From assembly GCF_041146395.1 (NCBI RefSeq), contig NC_090989.1:45100501-45164500 (forward strand): a stretch of DNA of 64,000 bases, written 5' to 3'. The translations under genes were made by a program, and so were the position numbers. Shown one piece after another: positions 13,301 to 25,907 of the stretch. The notes beneath the pieces were generated by a model. That model was not told the DNA's origin and ran no database searches. It saw nothing but the letters and a program-made list of their open reading frames with translations. The stretch is from Eulemur rufifrons (Eukaryota > Chordata > Mammalia > Primates > Lemuridae). Within the stretch, counting starts at the first letter, position 1, and every line of letters starts with the position of its first letter.

Positions 13301-15404
13301 TGTGTCACAGATTTTAAATATTATCAATATTACTAGCTCCACTGTAGATAACTAATCAAAGTTCAGAAAGGTTAAATAAATTTACCAGGTCAAACCATCA
13401 ATATATTTTTTTGTCAAGATTAAAGACCAAGTCCACCTTAATTTAAAATACAAATGCTTTCTATAATGTTGTGAGGCAAACTTCAAATTATAATCTCAAG
13501 ATTCTTGCCTTAAACTTACACATTTCAAATGAGGAGATATTTTTGTCTCCTGGGCTTGGAACATATTTTTTGCTCAATAAATACAGAATAAATGAAGAAA
13601 TGGGCCACAGTTATACTAGGAAAGAGTTTTGTGTATATATTTCAGAAAGATACTGGAGAGCTCTTTGGAGCATGCAGGCAGTTGTGGCTGCTCCTGAACT
13701 GACATTTGACTGCTCATGACTCCTCTGTGGGAGGAGGAGGTGGTTTCCTAGAGGAAGGGAGTTAAGCAATAAAACCACAGAGATTTGCTGATACATTTGC
13801 TAGACATGACTTCTGGTCATTTAGGAAACTATTTCGTGGCTTCATCAATAAGGTATTTCCCAGCTGTGTCACTGCTTCCCATCATCATCTCTTTCACTGA
13901 AGTCGAAGGCTTCCTGGTCTGCGGCAAGGAAAATTACTCCCTCGCCACCAACCCAGGTCTCCAGCCCACTTGACTGCAGTAATGAACAGAGGAAATAAGC
14001 AATATCTGGGAATCAATTTTTGCAAGGCATGGGATATAACTCATCCTTTGATTCTGAAATGTTGTCTATATGTAAGATTATCTGAGCATTCTCAGTAATA
14101 ATTGTCACTACTGCTTGCAAAATTAACATATGTAAGCTAAAGTACTCTCTTTGCATGGGAATAATATATTTTCTTTCATAAACTGTTTATTATTTTCTGA
14201 TGATAATATATGAATGTTAGAGAATATTATCTTTTCTTTTTTCATATTTTAAATTACTACTATTATACCAATACTGCATATGATTTATATACACATCTTA
14301 AACATTTTCAATTTTTCAGGAATTCAAATTCATAATATATCATTATCCTGAGAATACAAAGAACACAACATGGAGGAAGATTGAGAAAATAGGTTCCCAG
14401 TATTTAGTCAATAATGATTCTACAGACTTTGCTTTTAGTGTTTTCTACTGGAATTTTAAAATGTCCTGCCATGGTTCTGCAAGAACAGAGCTGCCTAGAA
14501 GAGGAGGCAATGAAAAAAAAAGGGGGGGGGGCAAAATTAGAAAACGCTAAGAAAGAAATCCAAGAGAGTAATATATTTTGAAATGAAATGTAAGGACTCC
14601 TTTTAGCCAGAGTGTACATCTCCAAATAGGTGCTAAGGGAAGAAATATCCTCCCAGTTCATCCTCAAAATTGCCTATTGACAAACAGGCTAGATAGCACC
14701 CATTCACCTGAGAAGTGGAACATTCTTCACAGCATTGTAGAAGGAATGGTAGGGCACAAGGAAAGAAAAATTTGGGGAGAGCAACTTGTTTCTGAGATAC
14801 CCTGGGTGATGGGGATCAAAGCCTTGGGCAAAATCTGTCACAGGTAAAGCTGTGACTCTCCAGCTTCCTTGATCAATGACAATATGTGTAATCCAGTTTT
14901 CTGTTGAAGAGCTAGTTGGATCGAAAAAGCAGTGTTTGTGGAGAGGGGCCGGATACCCACGCAGCAAGGTAACATGGATACTGAGCAAGAGTGAGGTGCT
15001 TTTACCCTCTCTGCTCCACAGTCAGGTTAAAAACTCTATACCCTTCAACTTTAGGTCAAATAATGGGGCAAATACAAATTAATGCCATGCTTCAAATGCA
15101 TCAACTAGATGGAGCCGTAGGAAATGAAATATTTGTACAGAATGTTACTTGGAAAGCACAGCCTCTTGAACCTCCTTCATGGTAGAGACACCCATTGGTC
15201 AAATATGTGGTACTATTCAAACAGCAGATAAGAATAGTGGAGGTACCACAAATGCAACCCTCTTATTATAGGAAGACATGTAAACACATGAGAGGGTGAT
15301 GGAGTTGCACCCAGCACTGGACATTCACTGAAAAGGATAAGCCTGAAGGAGGCTATATAGCAGAGGCCCAGAAAACAAGCCTTTCTTCATACCTATCCCT
15401 GTCA
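13301..15404. other. Non-repetitive stretch, no gene seen
   Basis: No gene recognised. A weak L2/MIR-like trace lies near 13545-13600 (CTCAATAAATACAGAATAAATG), and an A tract followed by a G tract lies at about 14513-14531. The frames at 14404-14667, 14704-14988 and 15325-15534 lack family features; the last is partly antisense to an L1 tail. Confidence 0.45.
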
Positions 15405-15560
15405 GGCAGGTGGGAGGGGGGAGGAGGGGATGGGTATATTCACACCTAATGGGTGTGGAGCTCACTGTCTGGAGGATGGACACACTTGAAGCTCTGATTC
15501 CGGTGGGACAAAGGCAATATACTTGTATCCCCATAATATGCTGAAATAAGAAAATTTAAA
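15405..15560 (+). mobile_element. Lemur L1 3' tail
   Basis: GGTGGGAGGGGGGAGGAGGG, then CACACCTAATGGGTGTGG, CTCACTGTCTGGAGGATGG and CCCCATAATATGCTGAAATA followed by an A-rich end. It matches the 3' UTR of the lemur L1 group seen elsewhere here. No target-site duplication was identified. Confidence 0.85.
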
Positions 15561-16019
15561 AAAATTCTGAATTTGTAAACACTGAGGTCAGCTTATCCAA
15601 TTTTAGGATCTTGGGTTAGTGGAAAAGGAAGTTTCAAGGTTTTTGTCTCCCCTGAAATTGCTAAAAAGGGCTTCACAAAGAGGCACACAAGAGTCATGAG
15701 ATGATTCTGATATAAGTTAAGGAATTTTAAAGATGGAGAAAAATTTTGTAGATGTTAGAGGTCATTACTCCTCAAATAGACACTGACGTTGTGAGCCCTG
15801 CATAGTCAGCCGCAAGTATGATAAGATCCACTACTCTGCTGCCTTGGTTGTAAGCAGGAGGTGACAGATGCTGTCTTGACTCTCTTGGCTGTCCAGCAAG
15901 CAACAATACAGGGGAGTGGCATAGACCAGCTTGAATGCAATGGAGAAGCTACAAAAATGATTGTCCAGTCATTTTGGTTCTGGGGAGAAAAGGAGTCCTA
16001 ATTTCCCTTACACATTGGT
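15561..16019. other. Non-repetitive stretch, nothing recognised
   Basis: No coding frame, repeat or RNA signature was seen between the L1 tail and the NECAP1 pseudogene. Confidence 0.45.
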
Positions 16020-16912
16020 GCTTTCGAGATCATTTTTATTCCTCAAGTCTGTCCTTAATGTTCTGCCAACGCTATTTAGAACTGGACCCAGCTGGATGGC
16101 TGTGGTGACTGGTTTGGAACAGAGCTGGATGCACTGCTGAAGTTTCCCCACAAGTCATTACTCGCAGAAACTGGAGCAGATGCTGATGTCCTGACAGGAG
16201 CAGGATAATTCAAATCTAAAAGGATATTTGCATCACTACCTCCATGGTTAGATTTTGGAATGGGTGGTGGGGTGACTGCTGATGGCAACTGAGGAGAATG
16301 GCGGGGGAATAGTGGCTTTGCCTCCAGGTGGGGGCAGAAGTAATCTTAGGCCCTCAGCACCTGCAGTCCTGGATTAAGAAGCGCTTCCTTTCTTGGCTGT
16401 AACGTTCCCAACAATCAACTTGAAGGTCTGTTCTTCCTTGAAGCCCAGATCCAACTTGAGATGAGTGTCTACTTCTTGAGCTTCTTTGGAGATTGAGATT
16501 CCTGCTTTACCCACTGAAGTGATCTTGCAAAGAGACAGTAAAGTCTAAGGCATCTCCTGGATCTGTTGAAGCCAGTGCCTATGAAAGCACTACGCCCAGT
16601 ACCATCCTGGATTCAGATCACAGAGTAGCAGCTGGAATCTGTCACTGTCTCCACAACAATTCCAGGAAATTGTTCTACTGGTGTCTGAGCAAAGAGCTCC
16701 CCTGAAACTTTATCCTTGAGTTTGATATAGGCAATTTTGCCTTTTGAAGTGATTCAGAGGTGACCAGTCCAATCAGGCTGGTTTGATTTCCAGTCAGAGG
16801 CCCTGTACCTGTGGTTAGAGACCTGGGGTGGGATCTGGTAGACACTGGGTCCATCTTCAAAGGCAGCACAGACTCGCATTCCCACTCGGCCACCGTCTGG
16901 GCTCCGCTTGGT
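16020..16912 (-). pseudogene. NECAP1: Processed pseudogene of NECAP1
   Basis: The parent protein is a clathrin-coat accessory factor that binds adaptor-complex ear domains in endocytosis. Reading from 16893 down, the start codon position is GTG instead of ATG, followed by AEWECESV. After a frameshift come [20 protein letters not shown] and [12 protein letters not shown], then a TGA. Further on, [17 protein letters not shown] and QDGTGRSAFIG (N-terminal PHear-like domain) are visible between stops. The C-terminal part reads [20 protein letters not shown], then [17 protein letters not shown] and the terminal SSWVQF ear-binding motif before a stop at 16076-16078. All parts lie in cDNA order without introns. 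A reversed AATAAA (TTTATT, 16035-16040) follows in the 3' UTR, but the poly-A tail has decayed. Multiple frameshifts and stops rule out function. The C-terminal [10 protein letters not shown] segment favours NECAP1 over NECAP2; this is recognition from memory. Confidence 0.85.
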
Positions 16913-18780
16913 GTTAGAGGATATTATGACATAGAGAAAAGTTGACAGAACAGAAATCATTTACAGTTCTACTACAATAAATAAGGCAATTATTGCTAAC
17001 ATTTTGGTAGATTTTCTACTATTCTTGGTAATTTTGGGCAGCTGAGATCATACTGTACATATAATTTATACTCTCTTTTTTGTCTATTCACTTAATGTTC
17101 TGTGAATACTTTTCTAAGTTATTAAAAATGCAAAAATCTTCTAAAAGACTTTTTAATTTGATGATATAACTCCTGTCAATATTAACTACTGTCTCCTTCC
17201 TGAATGTAAATGCATAATGATTATATAATATTCTTTCTCTATGAATCAGACATTTGTCTAAGTTAACATACCTGGTTATTTACAGAACTAGGACTAGAAA
17301 AAGTTTCTTTTATTTCACTAAGAGTATAATCCAAGTAAGTTTTTTTGTTGTTGTTGTTGCTTTACATTCATGATCAAGGGTAATATTAAAAGTAGAAATG
17401 TGATTTTGATTAAAATTAAAATTATTCACTATTAAAGAAGAGCTTCACATTCTGTATATTCAGTAATTTTTTTCAAGCTTCCCACAAGATCATTCTGTTT
17501 TGAAGGAGTTGAACACAGGGAAAGAACAATGCCAGTAGTATACCCTAATGGGATTTATTTTGCCTGTTAAAGAATATATCACCTTTGTGTTTGTATCAGA
17601 TGGAATATGAGCAGATTTTTAGTGACAAATGATATAATATCATGCATCTACTGTAGATTTGTAGGACTGGGTTATGTTGTGGTTTTAATTATAAAAATTT
17701 GATCTATAGTTTGAGTATGAACATTGAGATCTCCTCATCCCAAACTTTTCTTGTCATTTTTTATAGATGAAGAAATAGGAATGTGAAAGTATAATCATTT
17801 TTCTGAGGTCACAGAGGGAGATGATTACACAGCTGGAATGTAAGCCTCAGTACTTTGCTGAATCCTTGGCTTTGTCCACAGGCCCAGCTAGAGGCATAAA
17901 GCTTTTCTCTTCCCCAGCAGTGACTTTGAGTACCAGCTTTCAGAGATTTATTTGACATTGAATCTAAGCTTTGTGACCAGTATTTAGCAGGAGAAGGGGA
18001 GGAATTACTTATCCTTTGGCATACTTTAGCATGCAAATAAATCCTTTCTCTGCCTTGTGGAAGAGTCTAAAATTATCACATATACAATATATCTTTTATC
18101 AATGACCCTGAATACAAATGTTGCTTTGAAGAATCCACATTTAGAGGCCTTCTTCAAACATTTACAGTGCTTCTTTTCTTAGGATTAGAACTTCTATCTA
18201 TTGTCATTTTAACAAAAAGAGATTATGAATTAATTAGTTAATTTATTCATTATTTACACCCCGATAGTCTTTCCCAAATGTTTTAATATGGCTTACATTG
18301 TACACATGTATACAGTGAAGCTTTATATTTTAATAAAAAATTATAATCACAAAAAGAGAATACTATTGTAACCACATATTCAATTAACATGATTGAGCTT
18401 TCCTTTTAGCTCTGGGTTTTATAAAATCTCATTTAAATCAGAATGTAATCTCAATTAATAGAAACAGGATAATTTCAAGTGTGATACACTTTTTCGGTAC
18501 TAATATTTAAAATAAATTTATTCCAAGTGGCCACTTCATAATGGGATACGAGCATTGTTTAAAGACAATGGCTACAGTTGTTTGAAGGCTAAGGAAAGAT
18601 TCAATGCTACTCGATGTTTATTGGCTGAAAAATGGTTGGCTGATATGCTGTATAGCGTAGGCAATAAAATTTGAATGTGTTTTCCCAACACACTAAGCAG
18701 TAAAGAGGACCAAGCTTGAAAGTTTATTGTTTGCTTGTTTACAATTTCTGAATTTGTATGAAATATGAGTGAGTCCGATG
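16913..18780. other. AT-rich non-repetitive stretch with a MIR-like fragment
   Basis: No gene recognised. A short (GTT)n run lies near 17345-17360. A reversed MIR-like fragment lies at about 17755-17870 (TAGATGAAGAAATAGGAATG, then GAGGTCACAGAGGGAG). Reverse frames at 17809-18036 and 18572-18793 show no family features. Confidence 0.45.
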
Positions 18781-18994
18781 CAGTGGTTCTCAATCAGGGG
18801 TGATTTTGTACCCCAGGAACATGTAGCACTATCTAGAGACAAATTTACTTATCATAACTAAGAGGAGTATGCTACAAGCATTTAGTAGTTAGAGGACAGG
18901 AGTGCTGCTAAACATCCTAAAATGCACAGGGTACCCCCACAACAAAGAATTATACAACTCAAAATGTCAATAATGCTGACATCAAAAAACTCTG
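18781..18994 (+). mobile_element. MER20 hAT element, near full length
   Basis: It starts CAGTGGTTCTCAATCAGGGG and ends AAAACTCTG, with CTGCTAAACATCCTAAAATG, CACAACAAAGAATTATACAA and AAAATGTCAATAATGCTGA between them, the MER20 order. The flanks GTCCGATG and GTCTAAGG look like a decayed 8-bp duplication. MER20 copies have been reported as regulatory elements in endometrial cells; nothing here shows such a role. Confidence 0.9.
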
Positions 18995-19526
18995 GTCTAA
19001 GGAATTCCGGTATATTGTTTTTTCCAGTAGTTCCCCTATTTGTAAAAGAGAAATGAAGATTTCCTCAAAAGTTTCCAAGGTTTTCCAAGTACCTGTCTAT
19101 TTTCTAATCCTTTAATACTTATTACATAAGTACCCATAAACTGGTTAAGGAAAGCTAGATGAAATCACATTTATTTATTTTTCTCTGATGAATCAAGGTC
19201 ACTACTATGATTTTTAGAGACCTTGCAGAGAAAACTGGTCAAGATATAAGACTGACCTTCACATTGAATCACCCAAACTAGTAATATTCCCTGGAAGACT
19301 TCCCTATTGAAATATCCTTAACCTTCACATAATCCACAGGAAACTTCCTCAGTCAAGGAGTCCACTCTAACTGGCAAGCCTATGATTTGGCAGAATTATC
19401 TTTTTTGTCCCCCTTGCTGGATTTAGTGTCAGAGACCTGATTACAAGTTCTTGTTCCCCCATGACCTATCCCTGTGACCTAAGCCAAATTACAATATCTT
19501 TGTTTCTCATGCCTAATTTCATTAAA
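18995..19526. other. Non-repetitive stretch, nothing recognised
   Basis: No gene, RNA or repeat signature was identified between the MER20 and the old L1 tail. Confidence 0.45.
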
Positions 19527-19985
19527 AAATTTAGCAACTTTATTGAGATATCATTGACATATAATAAACTGCACATACCAAGTGTATAATTTGATCAAGT
19601 TCTGATAACGTGTATACACTTACAAAACCTTCACCTAAAGATAATGAACACATCCATCACCTGCAAAAGTTTCATTTGTTCTTCTGTAATCTCTCACGTA
19701 TCCCTCCCAGCTCCCTCCTTTCGTCCCCAGGCAACCACTGATCTGTTTTCTGTCACTGTAGATTAGTTTGCATTTTCTAAGAATTTTATATAACTGCAAG
19801 AGTCATACAGAATGTCTTGTTTTGGGGTCTGTTTTTTTTCACTGAGCATAATTATTTCAAGATATATTCATGTTGTTGAGTTTATCAATAGTTCAGTCCC
19901 TGTTATGCTGAGTAGCATTCTATTGTGCGGATAAACCACAGTGTATGTACCCATTCACCTATCGGTGGATATTAGGATACAATAC
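19527..19985 (-). mobile_element. Old L1 (L1M-type) 3' UTR fragment
   Basis: ACTTTATTGAGATATCATTG, ATAATAAACTGCACATACC, AAGATAATGAACACATCC and CTATTGTGCGGATAAACCAC follow the order of a reversed L1M 3' UTR. Strongly diverged. Confidence 0.75.
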
Positions 19986-21814
19986 TCTTTTGAACTTTTT
20001 TTCTTTAATAAAGTTTTTTACTATCTCTTTATGCCTACTTTTGTAAATGTCTATTTTTCCTGAGGGATAATCAAGGAAAACTCTAAAAATCTAATCTCTA
20101 TTAACCCAACAATATTCCTGAAATATTAGTAAGTTTTGTGAAATTTGACATCTCACTGTGAACATTTTTTTAAAAAAATAGAAATATATTGGATAAACGT
20201 TAAAATGAATGACTACCACTAGCACCACAAAAACAATAAAAGTGGAGGAAATAATTACACTGCTATCTGCTTAAATCCTCAGGTGTTTTTCTCACATCTT
20301 TTAAAGCAATTGGTCTTCTCAGGTTCTCAGCTTCCATTTCACTTAGAGAGTGGGAGGAAGAAGGAAGATAAAAATCACTCAGGAAACATAAAGGACTTGG
20401 CTTGTTTAAGTTGGGTAACTGCCCAGCTCAAAATTAGAATAATGAACTGCCCTTTTTTTTTTTTTTTTTTTACCTGGATGAAATATTTTTCGTGTTTCAG
20501 ATTTCAGCATTCTAGCACCCTTTTGGAAGGCTTCCATCTCTCCAATTAGTTGCTAGTGAAAAAAAAATCGGCTTCTCACAGGATGTTTGATTTGGAAGCT
20601 ATCGATTAACAATTGCCAGCCAGGATATGGGGACACTCTTTTTGATCTTACTAGTTTTGAGCTTCCAGTCATGGTGCCTGTGAGGGCTATGTCAAAGGTT
20701 ACATATCAAAAGCCCTAAAATATTAAGCAATTTCTGGTTACTGAGGAGTTTTTTAACAGAAGGAAATCTGCAACACGGGAAGCTTTTCATCTGCGAGATA
20801 AGTAGAAGCAAGCAGGACAGGGAAAGCATACGCAATAGGCAACTCCCCCCATTAATCTTCCACACACTCCTGGACATGGGTGAATGTATAACCTGGACCT
20901 TTACAGTGGAATCTTCACTATCACTGCATTAGTCAAAAAATGTACCTGGAAAGCATGTCTTAGAGCTTTTTTTTTAATAGCCAATTAAGCTAGCTACTGG
21001 TAGACCTAATTGATTTGATAACATCGAAGATATTCTCATGGGAAACTGATTACAGTAACAATTTAAGTTCTATCATCTATGGAAAATTAGTACAAACATC
21101 ATTTTTTTTTTAAAAAAGGCCCATTTCTTATCTTTCATTATTGGAAAATGAAAAACATATTTTTCTAGCATTACTGAGAAACGCCAAGGACCCACCCAAC
21201 TCCAAGGCTACTCACTGTTCTTTCCCTTAATTGCTTTTACATCATGTCCAAGTCTGAGCATTTGCACTGAACACATGGTTGATAAACTCTGCCAGGCTGA
21301 AGGATGCTTGTCTGTTTTACATTCCTCAGCCTGTGAAGAATTTTGTTTCTGCTTCACATGCCTAACGGGGGCAAAGGTCAAACCTCCTCAACTGCAGATG
21401 AGGTCATCTTGCTGATCGTCTGCAGCTGATCACGATAAAAACAGGGTCTCCCATGTGACCAGTTCTCCCCATTTAGGAGCAGTGATGTCATCTCTGGTGA
21501 GACAGGATGAGACATGCAACTTGTTTTAAATTGAACTACATAAATTTTTCTTCTGACTTCATTGCAATCTTTTATTTATTTTAGAAAAAGGACTTGTTTG
21601 GTCATCATTTCAGACCAAAAAAATAAAAAAATAAAAAGACAAATGAAATTGAGGCAGCTTATATTTTACAAGTAGTCATTCACATCTATTAAGTGAAGCC
21701 ATATGAAATTGCCACTTTTCTACATCAAAATGATTGAATATTGGCGATCTCATATGGTTCATCCTGATACTTCCAAAGCACTTTTCGTCTAAGAATATCA
21801 AATGTTCTTTGATG
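19986..21814. other. Non-repetitive stretch, no gene seen
   Basis: No repeat or coding region recognised. It contains a 19-T tract at 20453-20471 and a repeat-free segment at 21230-21510 with the GC-richer run CTGATCGTCTGCAGCTGATC, which could be a conserved non-coding element. Confidence 0.45.
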
Positions 21815-22035
21815 AGCTCCAGAGTCAGGTAGCCCTTAGTTTGAATTCCAGTTCTGCCATTTATTAGCTGGGTGACCTTAAACTTTAGGGTAACTTTCTG
21901 AACCTGACTTTACTCAATTTTTTAAAATGAAGAACATAATATGTAAGTCACAGGGTTATATCTAACATGAGTAAAGTCCTTAGAAGGTCACTTGCTTATA
22001 GGAGACATTCAATCCATAGTGTTAGTAATAATAGC
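21815..22035 (+). mobile_element. MIR SINE
   Basis: Sense MIR: TTTGAATTCCAGTTCTGCC, TTATTAGCTGGGTGACCTT, then the GGGTTATATCTAACATGAG region and TATAGGAGACATTCAATCC at the 3' side. Confidence 0.8.
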
Positions 22036-22119
22036 AGTAATACTGGTAGTTATAGTAGCACAGGTTCCTTAGCCAAAGCCCTTAGGGTCAGATGTGTTTC
22101 AGAACTCATACTTTTCTTA

Positions 22120-22265
22120 TTTTAGAATGGTACTTGTAGGGCCCTGTGCTAAAGGAAGAATGCAAGGCCTCTTGTTAAAAAATTAAGGATTTCAAGATGC
22201 AACAGCAGAGCTTTAAGCCAAGTGCCGGGCCCTTGTTAAGTATGGGGCCCTGTATGGCTGCTCTG
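22120..22265. repeat. Ancient interspersed repeat, family not named
   Basis: TAGGGCCCTGTGCTAAAGG, then CCTCTTGTTAAAAAATTAAG, CAGCAGAGCTTTAAGCCAAG and GGGCCCTTGTTAAGTATGGG. The repeated GGGCCC blocks resemble a known old mammalian interspersed repeat, but I cannot name it with confidence. Confidence 0.4.
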
Positions 22266-22454
22266 CTTACATAGTATTTCTATATATACCCACAGCAAGG
22301 GCTGAGGACAGTAGTCAAACTCATTAACATTTCCCCAGTGAAATGTGTGAATATTCACACCACATGTGATAAAGAAAGACTGTAAATATCCTCCTGTTAG
22401 TTCAGGTCAGATTTACCATCAAATGAGTTTATCATAAACTTAGGGACAATTTAC

Positions 22455-22500
22455 AGTTTTCAGAGCTTTTTAGATTTCAGAATTTCAGATAAGGGATTAC
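22455..22500. repeat. Short Tigger/MER44-like fragment
   Basis: TTTTTAGATTTCAGAATTTC, then AGATAAGGGATTAC, resembles one end of the MER44-like element at 861-1430 in reverse. Very short. Confidence 0.35.
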
Positions 22501-22579
22501 AGTGGGATTTGCATTGAAATTTCCAGGCCAGCCACATATTGGGCATTTCTGTGAAAGACTTAAAGGCCAGTCATAGAAT

Positions 22580-22655
22580 ACTGAAGCCAAGGGCAATTGG
22601 GTTCCAATCCTGTTTTGACACATATTAGTTGTGAAACTTTAGGCAAGAGAGATTG
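22580..22655 (+). mobile_element. Partial MIR
   Basis: ATTGGGTTCCAATCCTGTTT, then TATTAGTTGTGAAACTTTAG and GCAAG, resembles the sense MIR core. Truncated. Confidence 0.5.
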
Positions 22656-24254
22656 GAGGAAGCATAATAATGTGGTTCTCTAGGAGCCTTGGCATAGGGA
22701 GAGAATGGATGAGAGGGAAATCAAAGCCTGAATTTATTGGTGAAAGGATGGACAACAAGCTTCTAAATACAACAACAACAATCAAACACCCCTGTCCCCC
22801 CCAAAAACCTCTCAACAATTTGACTTCCTTTCCTACCCATTTGGAGTTCTGCTTTTATGTGATTTCCTCTGATACCTTCTCAACATGGTGTTAACAACTG
22901 TCATGCTAATATATTTTCTTTACAAATATGCTGTAAATGCAGAGTGTTCTTAGAGAGTATAACTGTGCCTCTTGTCTGAATATACACTCTAGCTCTGTCT
23001 TTGGCTACAGTTTGAATCTGTGGAATAATAATGGGTACCATGCAACTTACCATTTGTTGAACAAAGGGCAGTTGCAACCATGAATGGCAGGAGTTTGGAG
23101 TCAGGCTTTCTATTAGTATCTGTGAGCTATTTATCAGGGATCACATACATATGTTTTATCCTTCAATGACTCAATAGAATGATCACTGAGGTAAGCAATC
23201 TTAATGGAACCAAGTTGACTTTCCTTACAATGCAGACAGAAATCAGATTATTTTAATATGTATAATATGTGTTATACATACATAATATGTATAATATGTA
23301 TTAGGCATATATAATGTGTTAATTATGTAATCTGACTAGGACATAAAATAAGTGGGCAGGACCTTAAAAGTTTAAGAGGATGGAATTTTAATGGAAATCC
23401 AAAAAACAGAAGTGAACAAAAATAGATGCACAGACATGCACTAGGAAAAAATACTGTCTTTTAATAACTTTGCAGAATAAGAAATAAAACAGTTGATGGA
23501 ATTGTTCTAGTAGAACGTGAGCCTATGCAATCATTTCAAGCATGTTGGACTGAGAAAATTAAGGGCAGGACCTATATTCCATTCATTTGCTTCCTAGAAA
23601 ATGAGGCTGTCTAAGAAAGAAAGCATGACCAACTCCAATTATTTTTTTCAAGCAGCATGTGCAATTGTGTTACCATTCACTAGAAGTTCAGAGCAGGAAA
23701 GTATCTTATGGTTGGGGATACCCCAAGAAATTTCCAGTTGAAACAACTAGATTGTTAAACTGAATGGAAATATTCAGAGATGAGTGTGTTTATCTTGAAA
23801 TATTTAAATTCTAGATGCAAAATCTGTGAGCATAAGCAGTTTAATAAGCAGAAAACATAAGTCATATAATCATTGAGACTGAGAAGCGGGTGAGTTACTT
23901 GGTAAGAACTGCGGATGACCACTTTTCCTAGGAAGGGTATGCCCATCAATAGACACCCATTACCCACCTCTACTCTTATCTTCCAGAGAGAATAACAGAA
24001 TTCTCACAACTGCTGAAACTTTTTCTTATTTTGTGGAGGATATGGGATGCTGTGACTCCACTCAAAATTCTGTACTTACCTTCTGTGGCAGGAGCTTCAT
24101 GCTTCATGATATCTAGAGATATGGAATTTCCAAACTTTGTTTTCATTTTTGTCCTAGTCTTCCTCTTTGCAATCTCTTAATATGATTGTATGAGTTTTAC
24201 TCTTCAAAATTTCTCTCTTGATTTTGCATGCTGCTTGGACAGTGCCTGTACAAA
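22656..24254. other. Non-repetitive stretch with an AT-rich patch
   Basis: No gene recognised. At 23255-23330 the motif TAATATGTATAATATG recurs in a degenerate AT-rich tract. Frames at 22670-22894 and 23755-23967 show no family features. Confidence 0.45.
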
Positions 24255-24520
24255 TTTAATACTAAGAGCAGCCATACTTACATAGTACAGACTCTGTCCA
24301 AGCACTATTCTGAATGCTTCACATGTATCTGCTCATCTAACCACAACATCTCTAAGGGAGATCCCTTAATGATTATCATCTCCATCCTAAAAGTGAGGAA
24401 ACTGAGGCAGGGGGAGGTTAAGTACATTGCTCAAGGTTGCATTGCTAATAAATGGGGGAGCCCTGATTTCGACCCAACCAGTCTGGTTCCAAAACTTTTC
24501 TCTTGACCACTCACGGTACC
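24255..24520 (-). mobile_element. MIR SINE, near full length
   Basis: Reversed MIR: CCAAGCACTATTCTGAATGC, CACATGTATCTGCTCATCTA, GTGAGGAAACTGAGGCAGGG, TTGCTCAAGGTTGCATTGCT and TGATTTCGACCCAACCAGTC appear in order. The 92-codon frame across it is MIR sequence, not a gene. Confidence 0.88.
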
Positions 24521-25907
24521 TTTTTCACCTTACCGATTTTTCTTTGATAGGTTATCTTATTGTTGCCTTTAACCCTGGATCATTTTATCATCTCATGTTT
24601 AGAAAGTTTTCAATTCTTATAACAAACCAGAAATAAATGCTAAAATTGTTTTTGAAGCCTTTTTAACTTCTGCTTTTTGAGACCATGGACAGATTCTATT
24701 TAGATTCAGGGAAAGTTAAGTATCCTTATATGAGGATTTTAATAACTGCATCACCTTGTTTTTAATAACATTAGATGTTACGAAAGCAAATGGAGCTCAC
24801 CCATTTGGATTTTTGTACGAGGCTTCTTACTTGGCACCCAAGACTCCAGAATATTAATTTTAGTGGACAGTTAAGATTGATCCAGTCCAAGAATCTATTT
24901 AACAATACCTGGAGGGGTTCTTGATTTTAGAACTTTAGGAATACAAAAAAAAATTTTTGAGAATCATTACATTCACATTTTGTATTTAATTACATAAAGC
25001 TATGCCAGTTATCGATTTATTGCCTTTCAGCTCTAAATTTGCTCTCCAATACCTGCTCTGTGATAAAGAATGGAATTCTTGTAAGCATCTCCTTTGGAGT
25101 CAAGGATGATGTTCAGCATTCTCAGTAGAGGGTGCTAGAGGATATAGCAAGAGAAAGGATTTCCCGCTGTTTCTGGCGATCGTTGGGTAGATCAATGGCA
25201 TGAAGACATAGGGCTGTGCTGTGCCCCAGCCAAGAGCCCAAATGTGTGGTCCTTATAAAACCTTGCAGCTCCAGACTGGCTTGGTGATCAATTTCTTGCA
25301 TTCTTTTTGACGCTGACACTTTATACTCCAGGTTTTCTGCCCTCAGGGTGCCTGCACTTTCTCAGCATGCCCACGTCTCTGGCCACTGGCTGAGGCTCAT
25401 CTGAGCTCTGCCTGTGCCTGTGCGGTTGGCTGTGCTTGCGAGCTACTGCCTATGTCAAGCCTGAGCCATGGAGGGTTGCTTCCCACTTGCCCAGTGACTG
25501 CAGGAGATCTGGTGCAGACAAACCAGCAAATTTCTCTGCCATCCCCTGGGCTGCAATCTCATCTTTTCCAATGAGGTCTGAACTCAGGCTTGACGAGGTG
25601 TTCTCCCTTCCAAATTTGGTCTTTTTTAGGTATTCTCTTTCTCAGCTCTAGGGTAGCATATTTAGTTTTTAAAATATTTTACAGTTACTCTTTGATCATA
25701 GTTTAAGAATCCATTGTATTAAACTTCCCTATTTAAATCACTATGTGATTTCTGACTGCTGATTATACCTGAACTTCTATGTGATACTTATATACAACAA
25801 AATAAAAAGATGTACAAGTTCTGCTGTCAGACCATTTCATCTTTACCAAGAGTTTCGAACTCAGCAGCTCTTTATTGTTATTCTCTTTGTTTGTGTCATT
25901 CATAATA
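24521..25907. other. Non-repetitive stretch with an unresolved GC-richer block
   Basis: No gene recognised. The segment 25120-25660 is richer in G and C than its surroundings and contains CCAATGAGGTCTGAACTCAG and a TATAAAACCTTGCAGC stretch at about 25255. The layout could be an old LTR, but I cannot match it to a family. Confidence 0.4.
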
